The notes under the pieces are model-generated. The model was not told the DNA's origin, made no database searches, and worked only from the letters and a program-made list of their open reading frames with translations. Position numbers and translations under genes: made by a program. A stretch of DNA of 13,195 bases from the NCBI RefSeq assembly GCF_000499385.1, contig NW_013654781.1:1-13195 (forward strand), given 5' to 3'. Each line of letters starts with the position of its first letter. The stretch's first letter is position 1. This stretch comes from Eimeria necatrix. Taxonomy: Eukaryota; Apicomplexa; Conoidasida; Eucoccidiorida; Eimeriidae. Below, in pieces: positions 1-7,424 of this stretch.

Positions 1-149
1 AGCCAGCAGCAAACCCTTGGGAATTGCTGCTTCCCGCTGCGTCCGCAGCCACGCATTTCCGCCCCAGCTGAAGCTGCTGCCGTAGGGGGCCCCCGGCAGC
101 AGCGCGAGGTCGAAGCAAAACTGAGAGGGGGCCCCCTCGTGTTCCCTGC

Positions 150-193
<44 letters not shown>

Positions 194-264
194 GGCAGCA
201 GTGTGCAGCAGCAAGCGCGAGGGCCTCAGCAGGCAGCGTCGCAAAGCAACACCTCCAGCGGCAG

Positions 265-302
<38 letters not shown>

Positions 303-315
303 ACAGCAACCCCGA

Positions 316-346
<31 letters not shown>

Positions 347-483
347 GGCAGCAGCAGCAGCAGCAGCAGCAGCAAAAAGGCCTACGGGTCCCTCTGGGCC
401 CTTGCGAGGCTTTTCTTCCCAGCGAAATCCCTCAGCACCACCAGCGCCCCATCAGGCACAGCTTTGCCTGTGAAGCCCCTCGG

Positions 484-520
<37 letters not shown>

Positions 521-522
521 GG

Positions 523-555
<33 letters not shown>

Positions 556-687
556 AGTGTTGCTGCTGCTACCGGGAGCAGCAGCTGCCTGCTGCGTGCT
601 GCTGGCAGCAGGGGGGCCCCTGGAGGCCCACAGGCCCCTCGAGCTGCCTGCAGCGTCCAGGCGGCTCTTTTTGAGGGGGCCTCCATT

Positions 688-743
<56 letters not shown>

Positions 744-864
744 CCTGTTGGGACTTGCTGCCGCAGTCCTGCGGCTGAGGCTCGCCGTCGTCCGAGTCAG
801 ACAGCAGCGGGTTGCTGTAGCAGCAGCTGCTGCTGCTGCTGCTGCTGCTGCTGCGGCGGCCCAT
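1..864 (-). CDS. Unrecognised protein, two exons, 3' end beyond window
   Basis: I do not recognise this gene. The start at 864 sits in a good context (gccATGG). Exon 1 (864-386) encodes a Ser run, an acidic stretch (NPLLSDSDDGEPQPQD), a long Gln run, a basic KKSR, two Ala runs and then non-repetitive sequence (GALVVLRDFAGKKSLARAQ). Exon 2 (145-1) continues with non-repetitive sequence containing FCFDLALLPGAPYGSS and GGNAWLRTQREAAIPKG. The donor GTAGGCC (385) and acceptor GCGCAG (146) give a phase-2 intron that rebuilds a Pro codon and removes a stop at the end of the exon 1 frame. At least 208 residues are present. Minus strand is favoured because CAG-type codons read as Ser, Gln and Ala here, while plus-strand frames give long Cys or Leu runs. 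The acidic N-terminus might suggest a nuclear protein, but that is weak. An additional upstream exon cannot be excluded. Confidence 0.6.
146..385 (-). other. Intron of the unrecognised gene, made of CTG repeat
   Basis: Predicted 240-nt intron with GT at 385-384 and AG at 147-146. On the sense strand it is almost entirely CTG and interrupted CTG (CTGTTG, CTGCCG), so the repeat doubles as the polypyrimidine-like tract. The frame joins cleanly (phase 2 to phase 2) and leads into the non-repetitive coding sequence of exon 2. On the plus strand it appears as CAG repeat that would encode Gln or Ser, an easy source of false gene calls. Confidence 0.55.
483..555. repeat. CTG/CAG tract coding for Ala runs in the minus-strand gene
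   Basis: Two long CTG runs on the plus strand separated by CCGGTT. In the minus-strand frame of the unrecognised gene they read as GCA codons, giving two Ala runs joined by Glu-Pro. Together with the tract at 691-741 (a Gln run in the same frame) they show how the same trinucleotide is used for different residues within one protein. Confidence 0.85.
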
Positions 865-1214
865 GGCTGTGTGTCCGCTCCTTGGCTCACTGTGGGGCCC
901 CTGCTTCTCTGCTGCTGCAGCGTGTGGGGCTGCTGCTGCCTCTGCTGCTTCCCGTGGCTAGCTGCTGCTGCTGCTGCTGCTGCAGCTGCTGCTGCTGCTG
1001 CGCTAGCAGCGGGGCCCTCGCCCGGGTGTGGGGCCCCGCGTCGATGCTGTGGGGCCAGGAAGGGGCCCCCAAAAGAAGCAAATAAATTAAAATTGAATTT
1101 TATTTTATTTTATTAATCTTTATTTCCATTTAAGAGGGTACTGCTGCAGCAGAGCAGCAGGGGCCCCCAGGGGCCTCCCGCAGGGGCCCCTGGGAGCGAT
1201 CCCTGGTGAGGCCG
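865..1214. promoter_or_regulatory. Divergent intergenic spacer with AT-rich core
   Basis: This stretch lies between the minus-strand gene starting at 864 and the plus-strand adenylate kinase whose first exon is predicted at 1215. It has CTG-rich and GGGGCCCC-rich flanks around an abrupt AT-rich core at 1080-1135 (runs of TTTTA and AATTAAAA). A shared bidirectional promoter is an inference from the head-to-head layout and the base composition. I see no convincing exon in it, although one minus-strand frame over 887-1081 stays open with Gln runs. Confidence 0.35.
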
Positions 1215-1216
1215 AT

Positions 1217-1263
<47 letters not shown>

Positions 1264-1503
1264 CGCTCCTGAGGGCCGTTTCCTTGCGGTGTATGTACAC
1301 TTTGAAGTCTAAATTTGTTTTTTATTTAAATGTTTTGTCACTTCTTTTAATTTGCTTTTTGAAAAGAACCATTTGAGGGATTTGAAGCTGCAGACACCAT
1401 GATCTGCTGCTGCTGCAGCAGCTGACTGGGGGCTGCTGCTGGTCCATCAGCAGCGCGCCCTCCAGCAGCAGCCCCTTGCCACACGGCGCCTTACGCACCC
1501 CTC

Positions 1504-1539
<36 letters not shown>

Positions 1540-1596
1540 GCAGCAGTGGCAGCGGCTCTCCTGGCTTTCTACAGACCCGGCCCCTAGCGCCATCTT

Positions 1597-1628
<32 letters not shown>

Positions 1629-1880
1629 CGACATCATGGGTTCCCTAGCTCTAGCCGAGCTTATTTTTCGCAGCCAGTAAGGGCGGGGCCCCCAGGGGGG
1701 CCCCCGGGGGGGCCCCCAGGGGGGCCCCCAGGGGCCCCTCAGGGGGGCCCCCTACCCATTCCTGTGGTGCTGCTGATGGGGCCCCCCTGCAGCGGCAAAG
1801 GAACTGTGGGGCAAGAGCTGCAGCAGCAGCTGCCAATAGTTCATGTTAGTTCTGGGGACGAGCTGCGGCGGCTGACGCGT

Positions 1881-1915
<35 letters not shown>

Positions 1916-2098
1916 GGCCGCAGGGCCTGCAGCAGCAGCAGCAGCAAGTGCTGCTGCTGCTGCTGCTGCTGCTGCAGGCTTCGCCCCCGAAGTAGTCAAG
2001 ACTGTGGGGCAAAGAATGCGAGAAGGCCTTCTTGTGGATGACTTCTTAGTGGCCACTGTGCTGAAGCAGCGGCTAGCTGCTGCAGCAAGAGAGCCCCT

Positions 2099-2137
<39 letters not shown>

Positions 2138-2837
2138 GGAGGTGCTGCCGCAGCTGCTGCTGCTGGACGGCTTCCCCAGGACTGCTGCCCAGGTGTCTCT
2201 GCTGCACCACATGGGCGCCTGGCCCAGTAAGCTGTCCCTCGCTAGTCCCAAACCCTAAACCCTAAACCCTAAATCGTGGTTTGCGGCGCGTGTGCAGGCC
2301 TGCTTTTGCTGCTGCTGCTGCTGCTGCAGCAGCCCTGGCTGTGGGGCGTTTGCGTTTGCTGCAGCTTCTGTGCTGCTGCTGATGGCCCCCAGGGACTGTC
2401 TCCTAAAGAGACTTGAGGGCCGCCTTATAGATCCCAAGACAGGAATGGTTTATGGGCCCCACAGGCCCCCCCCCGCGGCCCTTTTGGGGGGCCCCCCGGG
2501 GGGCCCCCAGGGGGGCCCCCAGGGGGGCCCCCCAGGGGGCCCCCCGGGGCCCCCGGGGGGCCCCCAGGGGGCCCGAAGGGAGGATGACGCGGTGGAGGTG
2601 CTGGAGCGCCGCATTAAGGATTATGGAGACGGCCTCGCAGCAGTTCTGGGGGCCCTCAAGGCGGGGGGCCCCCCGGGGGGCCCCCCGGGGGGCCCCCAGG
2701 AGGGGGGCCCCCTGGGGGCCCCCCCCACTCTTATAGAAATAGATGCAACGCAGCACGTAGATGATGTTGCCAGAGATGCCATTAATGCTGTTAAGCCGCT
2801 GCTGAGGCCCCAGGGGGCCCTCGAGGGCCCCCAGTGA
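1215..2837 (+). CDS. Adenylate kinase family protein, three predicted exons
   Basis: Transfers phosphate between ATP and AMP (or a related nucleoside monophosphate). Predicted exons are 1215-1288, 1394-2226 and 2365-2837 (459 residues, TGA stop). Seen in order: a Gln run; a Ser/Ala-rich leader with SRAYFSQPVRAG that could be an organelle-targeting segment; a Pro-Gly run; P-loop GPPCSGKGT (154-162); SSGDELR (from 177); QRMREGLLVDDFLV, the NMP-binding region; LLLDGFPRT (DGFPRT 283-288); VLLLMAPRDCLLKRLEGR; the LID edge GRLIDPKTGMVYG (from 321); EDDAVEVLERRIKDYGD (D376); and IEIDATQHVDDV (D429). Family kinases are usually about 200-250 residues; the excess is Ala, Gln, Ser and Gly-Pro repeats inserted between core elements. 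No ATG lies in frame between the stop at 1383 and the one just before the P-loop, so exon 1 (ATG 1215, donor GTGTATG, phase 2) is inferred. UMP-CMP kinase is the main alternative, but the long LID flanks favour adenylate kinase. Domain calls are strong; the N-terminus is uncertain. Confidence 0.85.
1218..1262 (+). repeat. CAG tract (Gln run in predicted adenylate kinase exon 1)
   Basis: Uninterrupted CAG run directly after the ATG at 1215. If that ATG is used it gives an N-terminal poly-Gln leader followed by ALLRAVSLR before the predicted donor at 1289. If it is not used, this is 5' non-coding repeat. Confidence 0.75.
1289..1393 (+). other. Predicted intron 1 of the adenylate kinase gene
   Basis: 105-nt AT-rich stretch starting GTGTATG and ending GAAGCTGCAG. 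Both ends are phase 2, so exon 1 (1215-1288) reads into the open frame from 1394. The frame downstream has a stop at 1383 upstream of the acceptor and no suitable ATG, so some upstream exon is required; this is the simplest one visible. A tiny separate ORF starts at the ATG at 1399 and ends at 1425. Confidence 0.4.
2227..2364 (+). other. Intron 2 of the adenylate kinase gene, with telomere-type heptamers
   Basis: 138-nt intron with donor A|GTAAGC after the Trp-Pro codons at 2221-2226 and acceptor TTGCTGCAG at 2364, both phase 1. Joining restores the family order DGFPRT, then a beta strand (SVLLLMAPRDCLLKRLEGR). It contains three AAACCCT heptamers (2250-2270), a short CTG run and an alternative GTGTGCAG acceptor near 2298 that does not match the phase. 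Confidence 0.75.
2476..2725 (+). repeat. GGGGGCCCCC repeat coding for Gly-Pro runs in adenylate kinase
   Basis: Two blocks (about 2484-2573 and 2664-2725) of GGGGGGCCCCCC-type repeat read as Gly-Gly-Pro units. The first replaces the core of the LID domain, between the GMVYGPHRPPP edge and the conserved EDDAVEVLERR helix. The second interrupts the stretch before IEIDATQ. The repeat is self-complementary, so both strands look alike. Confidence 0.8.
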
Positions 2838-3230
2838 ACTTGTGGGGCCCCGAGGGGCCCCCACGGGTTCATGAGGCCCCCGGGGGCCCCCGCTAAAGAG
2901 CTGTGGGGGCCCCTGGGGGCCCCCAAACAGGTTAAGCTCTTTACAAGAAGTAAGATCCTATGGGAAGCTCCAGAGGCCCTTTTGAGCTGCCCTCTGCGGC
3001 CCCACGGGGCCCCCAGGGGGCCCCCCCATGAGGAAGTCCAGGGGGCCCCTGGGGCCCCAGGGGGCCCCTGGGGCCCCAGGGGGCCCCTGCGGCCTCAGGG
3101 GGCCCCTGGGGCTCCAGGGGGCCCCTGGAGCCCCCGAGGGCCCCCAGGGGCCCCTCTCATAAGGGCCTCGAGAGGCCCCCTAGCGGGCTCTCGGGGGCCC
3201 TCAATGAGGCCCTAGTTTTGGCCCTTGAAG
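2838..3230. repeat. GGGGCCCC-rich region downstream of adenylate kinase
   Basis: Follows the adenylate kinase stop and is dominated by CCAGGGGGCCCCTGGGG-type units, especially 3040-3150. A plus-strand frame stays open over 2871-3215 but encodes only Gly-Ala-Pro periodicity with no recognisable domain. It is most simply 3' UTR and intergenic repeat. Confidence 0.65.
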
Positions 3231-3294
3231 GCTAGCTAGGGTTTATTGTTTGTTCAGATTGAAAGAACCGCAGAAGTGAAGTTCCTTGTGCGGA

Positions 3295-3616
3295 TAGCTA
3301 GCTAGCTAAGTGGCCAGGCAGCTAGCTAGCTAGGCAGCTAGCTAGCCGCGGAGCTAGCTAGCCACGCAGCTAGCTAGCCACGCAGCTAGCTAGCCACGTA
3401 GCTAGCTAGCTACGCAGCTAGCTAGCCACGCAGCTAGCTAGCCACGCAGCTAGCTAGCCAACCGGGCGGCTAGCTAGCCGGGCAGCTAGCCAACCAGGCG
3501 GCTAGCTAAGAAGGCAGTCAGCTAGCTAACAAGGCAGCAACCTAGCAAGGCAGCTAGCTAGCAAGGCAGCTAGCTAGCAAAGCAGCTAGCTAGCCAGACA
3601 GCTAGCTAGCCAGGCG
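3295..3616. repeat. GCTAGC array 1
   Basis: Tandem, slightly variable units of about 14 bases built on GCTAGCTAGCC followed by ACGCA, AGGCA or similar. The palindromic GCTAGC core recurs throughout. I see no coding potential. It borders the telomere-type array that starts at 3669. Confidence 0.9.
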
Positions 3617-3668
3617 CCCAGCCAGGCCTCAATGAGGGCGCATGCGGGTGCTTACTGTCGCGCTCTAC

Positions 3669-3962
3669 CTAAACCCTAAATTCTATACCCTAAACCCTAG
3701 ATTCTAAACCCTAAACCCTAGATTCTAAACCCTAAACCCTAGATTCTAAACCCTAAACCCTAGATTCTAAACCCCAAACCCTATATTCTAAACCCCAAAC
3801 CCTATATTCTAAACCTTAAACCCTAGATTCTTAACCCCACACCCTAGACTCCAAACCCTAAACCCTAGATTTTGAACCCTAAACCCTAGATTCTAAACCC
3901 CAAACCCTAGATTCTAAACCCTACACCCTAGACTCCAAACCCTAAACCCTAGATTTTAAACA
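3669..3962 (+). repeat. Interstitial telomere-type array with 21-nt higher-order unit
   Basis: Runs of AAACCCT heptamers organised mainly as three-heptamer units: two AAACCCT followed by an AGATTCT variant. Later copies diverge (AAACCCC, TATATTCT, GACTCC). The C-rich strand is the plus strand. The regular variant heptamer shows the array spread by duplication of a 21-nt block and was not freshly added by telomerase. Confidence 0.9.
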
Positions 3963-4012
3963 CTTAGCTCACGAAGTGTAGTACAAAAAACTGTTGTGCA
4001 GTTGTCGCGTCC

Positions 4013-4285
4013 GCTAGCTAGCCATCTAGCGGGGCGGCAAGACAACTCGCTAGCCAGCTAGCTAGCCTGCTGGCTAGCTAGCTGGCTAGCCAGCTAGCCA
4101 GGCAGCTAGCCAGCTAGCCAGCCAGCTAGCTAGCCAGCTAGCCGACTAGCCAGCCAGCTAGCTAGCCAGCTAGCCAGCTAGCTAGCCAGCGGCCCTGTTA
4201 GCTAGCCAGCTAGCCAGCTAGCTAGCCAGCGGCCCTGTTAGCTAGCCAGCTATCCAGCAAGCTAGCTAGCTAGCTAGCTAGCCAG
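4013..4285. repeat. GCTAGC array 2 with a 40-bp duplicated unit
   Basis: Second GCTAGC/CCAGCTAGC array, on the other side of the telomere-type block. It contains a 40-bp period in which GCGGCCCTGTTAGCTAGCC recurs (GGCCCTGTTA at 4191 and 4231). The array ends next to a short hairpin-forming sequence, GCGGTC-CCGA-GACCGC, near 4284-4300. Confidence 0.85.
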
Positions 4286-4399
4286 CGGTCCCGAGACCGC
4301 CTCACCGCCAGCCAGTCCCAGCTGCCTGGGGGCCCCCGGTGGGGCCCCCCTCTGGAGGCCTCAAGCCTCCTGGCTGCGTGGGGCTGCCGGTGCGTCCCA

Positions 4400-4403
4400 T
4401 CCT

Positions 4404-4436
<33 letters not shown>

Positions 4437-4622
4437 CCGCTGCTGCTGCTTCAGCGCGTGCTGCTGCTGCTGCTGGTCCCACTGCTGCTTCCGCTGGGGC
4501 TGCTTCTGCTGCTGTTCCTCCCGCCGCTTCCGCCGCCGCTGCTTCCGCCGCTTCCGCTGCTTTGTGCGCCGCTGCTGCTGCAGCAGCAGCAGCAGCAACT
4601 TGCTGCAGCAGCAGCAGCAGCA
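4400..4622 (-). repeat. CAG/CGGAAG-type repeat downstream of the p25-alpha gene
   Basis: Just past the stop of the p25-alpha gene on the minus strand there is imperfect CAG and GCAGCGGAA repeat. One minus-strand frame over 4598-4302 reads as Gln, Arg and Lys-rich sequence, but it lacks domains and is separated from the gene by an in-frame stop. It is best read as a repeat-bearing 3' flank. Confidence 0.55.
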
Positions 4623-4623
4623 G

Positions 4624-4982
4624 CTACTTGAAGTTTTTGTTGACGCCCCTGACGTCTGGAGTGGACCTGTCGCAAATGTCCGCCAGAGTTATCTTGGGGG
4701 CCCCCGAAGGCTGGTTGGGATCGGGATCGCTGAAAGTACCCTTTCCCCTTTTGTCCACAGTGGAGGGGCCCCCATGCGCATGCACTCCCGTGAAGGTACT
4801 TTTGTCGTCATAGAAACGCACAGCTGCTGCTGCAGTACCCTGGAACTGGGGGCCCCCCCCGGGGCCCACCTGCTGCAGCAGCGCAGCCAGAGGCAGCTTC
4901 TTCTTTGCTGCTACAGCTTCCATTGCTGCTTCGAACTCGCTGAACGTCAGACGCGCCGCGCCCTGCAGCAGCAAGACACAAA

Positions 4983-5016
<34 letters not shown>

Positions 5017-5144
5017 GGCGGGGGGGCAGCAGCAGCGGCCCTGCTCGGCCGTTCAGACGTCTCGGGCCGCTGCAGCAGCAGCGGCTACTGAGGCTGCGCA
5101 GCAAACTGGAGGATCGATGCAGCAAAAAGCAACAAAAGCGAACC

Positions 5145-5190
<46 letters not shown>

Positions 5191-5311
5191 CAGAGCCAGC
5201 ATCAGCAGCAAACGCCACTCTCCAGGTACTCTCGAGACTCAGCGATGCACGCAAGCAACAGCGCAGCAGCACCAAACAGCAGCAGCAACAGCAGCAGCAG
5301 CAGGTGCAGCA

Positions 5312-5352
<41 letters not shown>

Positions 5353-5509
5353 CGACCTTGGCCTTGCACTTGGTGAAGATCAAGTCGCAGTCCGTCTGAG
5401 TCAGCCCGCCTCCCAACAACTTGCAGTCTTTGCAAAGCTTCACAAAAGTTCTGGAGTCCAAATCTTTGCCGCGGCCGAAAGCCGAAAAGAGTTCTTCCAG
5501 AGTCGCCAT
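4624..5509 (-). CDS. TPPP/p25-alpha family protein, two exons
   Basis: Family members bind tubulin and stabilise or bundle microtubules; in apicomplexans a role at the cortical or conoid cytoskeleton is plausible but inferred. Exon 1 (5509-5357) begins MATLEELFSAFG in a good start context (ccaATGG) and encodes the EF-hand-like core with LDSRTFVKLCKDCKLL and TQTDCDLIFTKCKAK. Exon 2 (4962-4624) continues with RLTFSEFEAAMEAVAAKKKL, then RFYDDKSTFTGVHAHGGPSTVD (from residue 100), and ends with ITLADICDRSTPDVRGV (142-158) and a TAG stop. The join AAG|GGC is phase 0 and restores the family order (KxKxxxxLTFxEF). The product is 163 residues, of ordinary size for the family and, unlike the neighbours, almost free of homopolymers. 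No DCX domain is seen, so it is not apicortin. The adenylate kinase gene converges on it from the other side of the repeat block. Confidence 0.88.
4963..5356 (-). other. Intron of the p25-alpha gene, CAG/CTG-rich
   Basis: 394-nt intron, donor AAG|GTCGCC at 5356 and acceptor CTGCTGCAG at 4963, both phase 0. It holds CTG runs on the sense strand at its 5' end (5351-5284 and 5187-5148) and CAG-type and GC-rich sequence near its 3' end. Reading through without splicing would insert long Cys or Leu runs into the middle of the conserved domain. Confidence 0.75.
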
Positions 5510-5548
5510 TGGCTGCGCGGGCTGTCTGTACACCCCAGCACCGCACGC

Positions 5549-5641
5549 GCATGCACCAGCGCATGCATGCATGCATGCACAAAGCGCATGCAGGCATGCA
5601 TGCATGCATGCGCATTCTGCATGCATGCATGCATGCATGCA
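5549..5641. promoter_or_regulatory. Dense GCATGC array upstream of the p25-alpha start
   Basis: About 90 bp almost filled by overlapping GCATGC/TGCATGCA, beginning 40 bp upstream of the ATG at 5509. TGCATGC-type sites are known apicomplexan promoter motifs bound by AP2-family factors, so a regulatory role is likely; whether the high copy number reflects selection or repeat growth cannot be told from sequence. Smaller clusters of the same motif occur at 7319-7342 and 7698-7742. Confidence 0.6.
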
Positions 5642-5789
5642 AAACAACCCCAACTCCCCAGCTAGCTCCTTATCTTGGCCTGCAGCAGCACTAAGGACTT
5701 TGAGACCAAAGCAACTCAAAAGGACTTCAACAAAAGCCCCAAAAACTCCCAAAAGCCTACAGACACACAGCAGCGCTGCCTACAGAAGC

Positions 5790-5965
5790 TGGGGCCCCAG
5801 GGGGCCCCCAGTGACCCTGCGGGGCCCCACCGGCGCCCGGGAGCTACAGGGGCCCCCGGTACCCTCATGGGGCCCCGGGGGCCCCTGGCGAGACCCCCGA
5901 AGGGCACAGGGGGCCCCTAAAGTGACCCAAAAGACCCCCCAGGCGCACTGGGGGCCCCGCTAGCT
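5790..5965. repeat. GGGGCCCC-rich block
   Basis: GC-rich region with repeated GGGGCCCC, upstream of the p25-alpha gene's GCATGC array. Open frames across it in both directions encode only Gly-Ala-Pro periodicity. It ends close to a perfect palindrome at 5983-5998 and the switch to AT-rich DNA near 6030. Confidence 0.6.
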
Positions 5966-5982
5966 GGTGTGTGCAGCATCGA

Positions 5983-5998
5983 GACTCACCGGTGAGTC
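5983..5998. repeat. Perfect 16-bp palindrome
   Basis: GACTCACCGGTGAGTC is a perfect inverted repeat at the border between GC-rich and AT-rich DNA. It could be a protein-binding site or chance. GTGAGTC also resembles a splice donor on either strand, but I see no exon that needs one. Confidence 0.6.
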
Positions 5999-6365
5999 GT
6001 TGAGTCGCTGCGGCGGGGGGAGACGGCGTAAATTTGGGATTTATTGACTTTAAATAAAAGCAAATGGAAATAATGAATTATAATTAAAGAAAAATGGGAA
6101 AACGAGCACAAAATGACCCTACAAATTGGCAGAGGGGCTCCCGCAGCCCCTGCAGCCACTCTCGATTCTGCAGGGGCCCCCCCTTGCTTTCCCGCTTTGG
6201 AGAATTTAAAAGTTTATTTTCATATTATAAATTATTTTCTTTTTAGTTTTTTGCATTTAAATTTAAAAATAGAATAGTTTCACGCAGTCAGCTCAGCGCA
6301 GCGTTGAGCGGCGAGCCGCGGTCACCCATCGACCTCCAGTTCTTGCTGATTAATAAAAGCATTAG

Positions 6366-6534
6366 TTCGTTTATTTGAAGTTATAAAATGCCATTTGAAG
6401 ACAAATTAATTGGCTTTTATCTCCTCAAAAGGCCAAATTGTTTTTCAAATAAATGAAAGTTTAAAAAACTCGCGCAGGTCGCAGCTAAATATGTCAGGTG
6501 TACGTACACCTGAAGTGCCGAAGTGTACGTACAC
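6366..6534 (+). promoter_or_regulatory. Palindrome cassette, copy 1
   Basis: Begins with a conserved AT-rich box (ATGCCATTTGAAGA at 6388, followed by TTTTATCTCC), then about 80 bases of weaker similarity, then a perfect 20-bp palindrome TCAGGTGTACGTACACCTGA (6494-6513) and a second GTGTACGTACAC (6523-6534). The order and spacing match copy 2 about 1.06 kb downstream. A transcription-factor site pair is plausible; GTAC-centred motifs are known for apicomplexan AP2 factors. Confidence 0.55.
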
Positions 6535-7424
6535 CTGAAAAGCAGGTGAAGAGGAACATCTTTTCGCAGAATTGCAAAATCATAAATTGGAAATTGTTTG
6601 AAAATAATTCAAAATAAATGAAATGATAATTAATAAACGAAAGATGATGGGCTGGCAGCATCTGGGAAGCGCCAAAAGGCACACTTTTTGGCCCAAGCTT
6701 TCATATTGTTCTAAATATATAAAATATTCAATATATTATATGAAATTATTAAAGTTCTAAATATATAAAATATATAAAATATTAAATTGCTAATGTTCCG
6801 AATATATATATTCTATAATATGTTATATTTCGCTGTATTTGTTTCATATGAATATGTTTGCCTATGTGTGCATGCACATGCAGTATGTGATGGTTTCTTG
6901 TGTTCACTTATATATATATATATATATATATTCTTTTTAAGTATATTTATATATATGGATATATATATATATACACATGATATATCCATGTATATATGTT
7001 TGCAAACATATATGTATATATAAGTGATATATACATATAATATAATATATATTATATAAATATACATATAATATAATATATATATATGTGTGTATACATA
7101 TATGTAGTTCGCAAATGCGCGTAAGTGTGTATGTCCAAGCAGATATAAAAGCTCAAGTTCTAAATTTTGGACATGGCAAATATTCTGGAAGAAAGAAATA
7201 CTTTTAATCCAAAAAATGCAAATATTAGCCCTTCTTGCATAGACACATAAGTTCGTGTATATAAATAAAAATATATATTTGTTAACTTATTTATTTATAA
7301 GTATGGGGGCACATACTTGCATGCAATATATGCATGCGCATGCACTGGAAAAGAAATCTTATTCTGCAGATCTGGGCCAAAATAAGAGTTTTTGTTTTTT
7401 TTTCGCAGCCAAGTTCATAACATG

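Noticed and set aside
139..1116. Long plus-strand ORF with Gln, Cys, Leu and Ala runs
   Set aside because: CAG/CTG repeat keeps all frames open. This frame gives long Cys and Leu runs, which are rare in real proteins of this type, and it overlaps the better-supported minus-strand gene.
2871..3215. Plus-strand ORF rich in Gly, Ala and Pro after adenylate kinase
   Set aside because: It follows the period of the GGGGCCCC repeat and has no recognisable motif; more likely 3' flank.
3295..4285. CRISPR-like array in the regularly spaced GCTAGC units
   Set aside because: The spacers are short, near-identical and repeat-derived, and the genome is eukaryotic; these are plain tandem repeats.
4302..4598. 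Gln/Arg/Lys-rich minus-strand ORF downstream of the p25-alpha gene
   Set aside because: Low complexity throughout, beyond a clear stop codon, with no domain or good start context.
4624..5509. Apicortin
   Set aside because: Apicortin pairs a partial p25-alpha segment with a DCX domain. Here the full p25-alpha core is present and no DCX domain follows before the stop.
5440..5665. ORFs on both strands encoding Met-His-Ala-Cys repeats
   Set aside because: They are translations of the GCATGC array, which is palindromic and stop-free; no conserved residues lie outside the repeat apart from overlap with the p25-alpha exon.
6494..6682. Short minus-strand ORF in the AT-rich island
   Set aside because: Overlaps the palindrome cassette, shows no domain and no splice partners, and its length is what open AT-rich sequence gives by chance.
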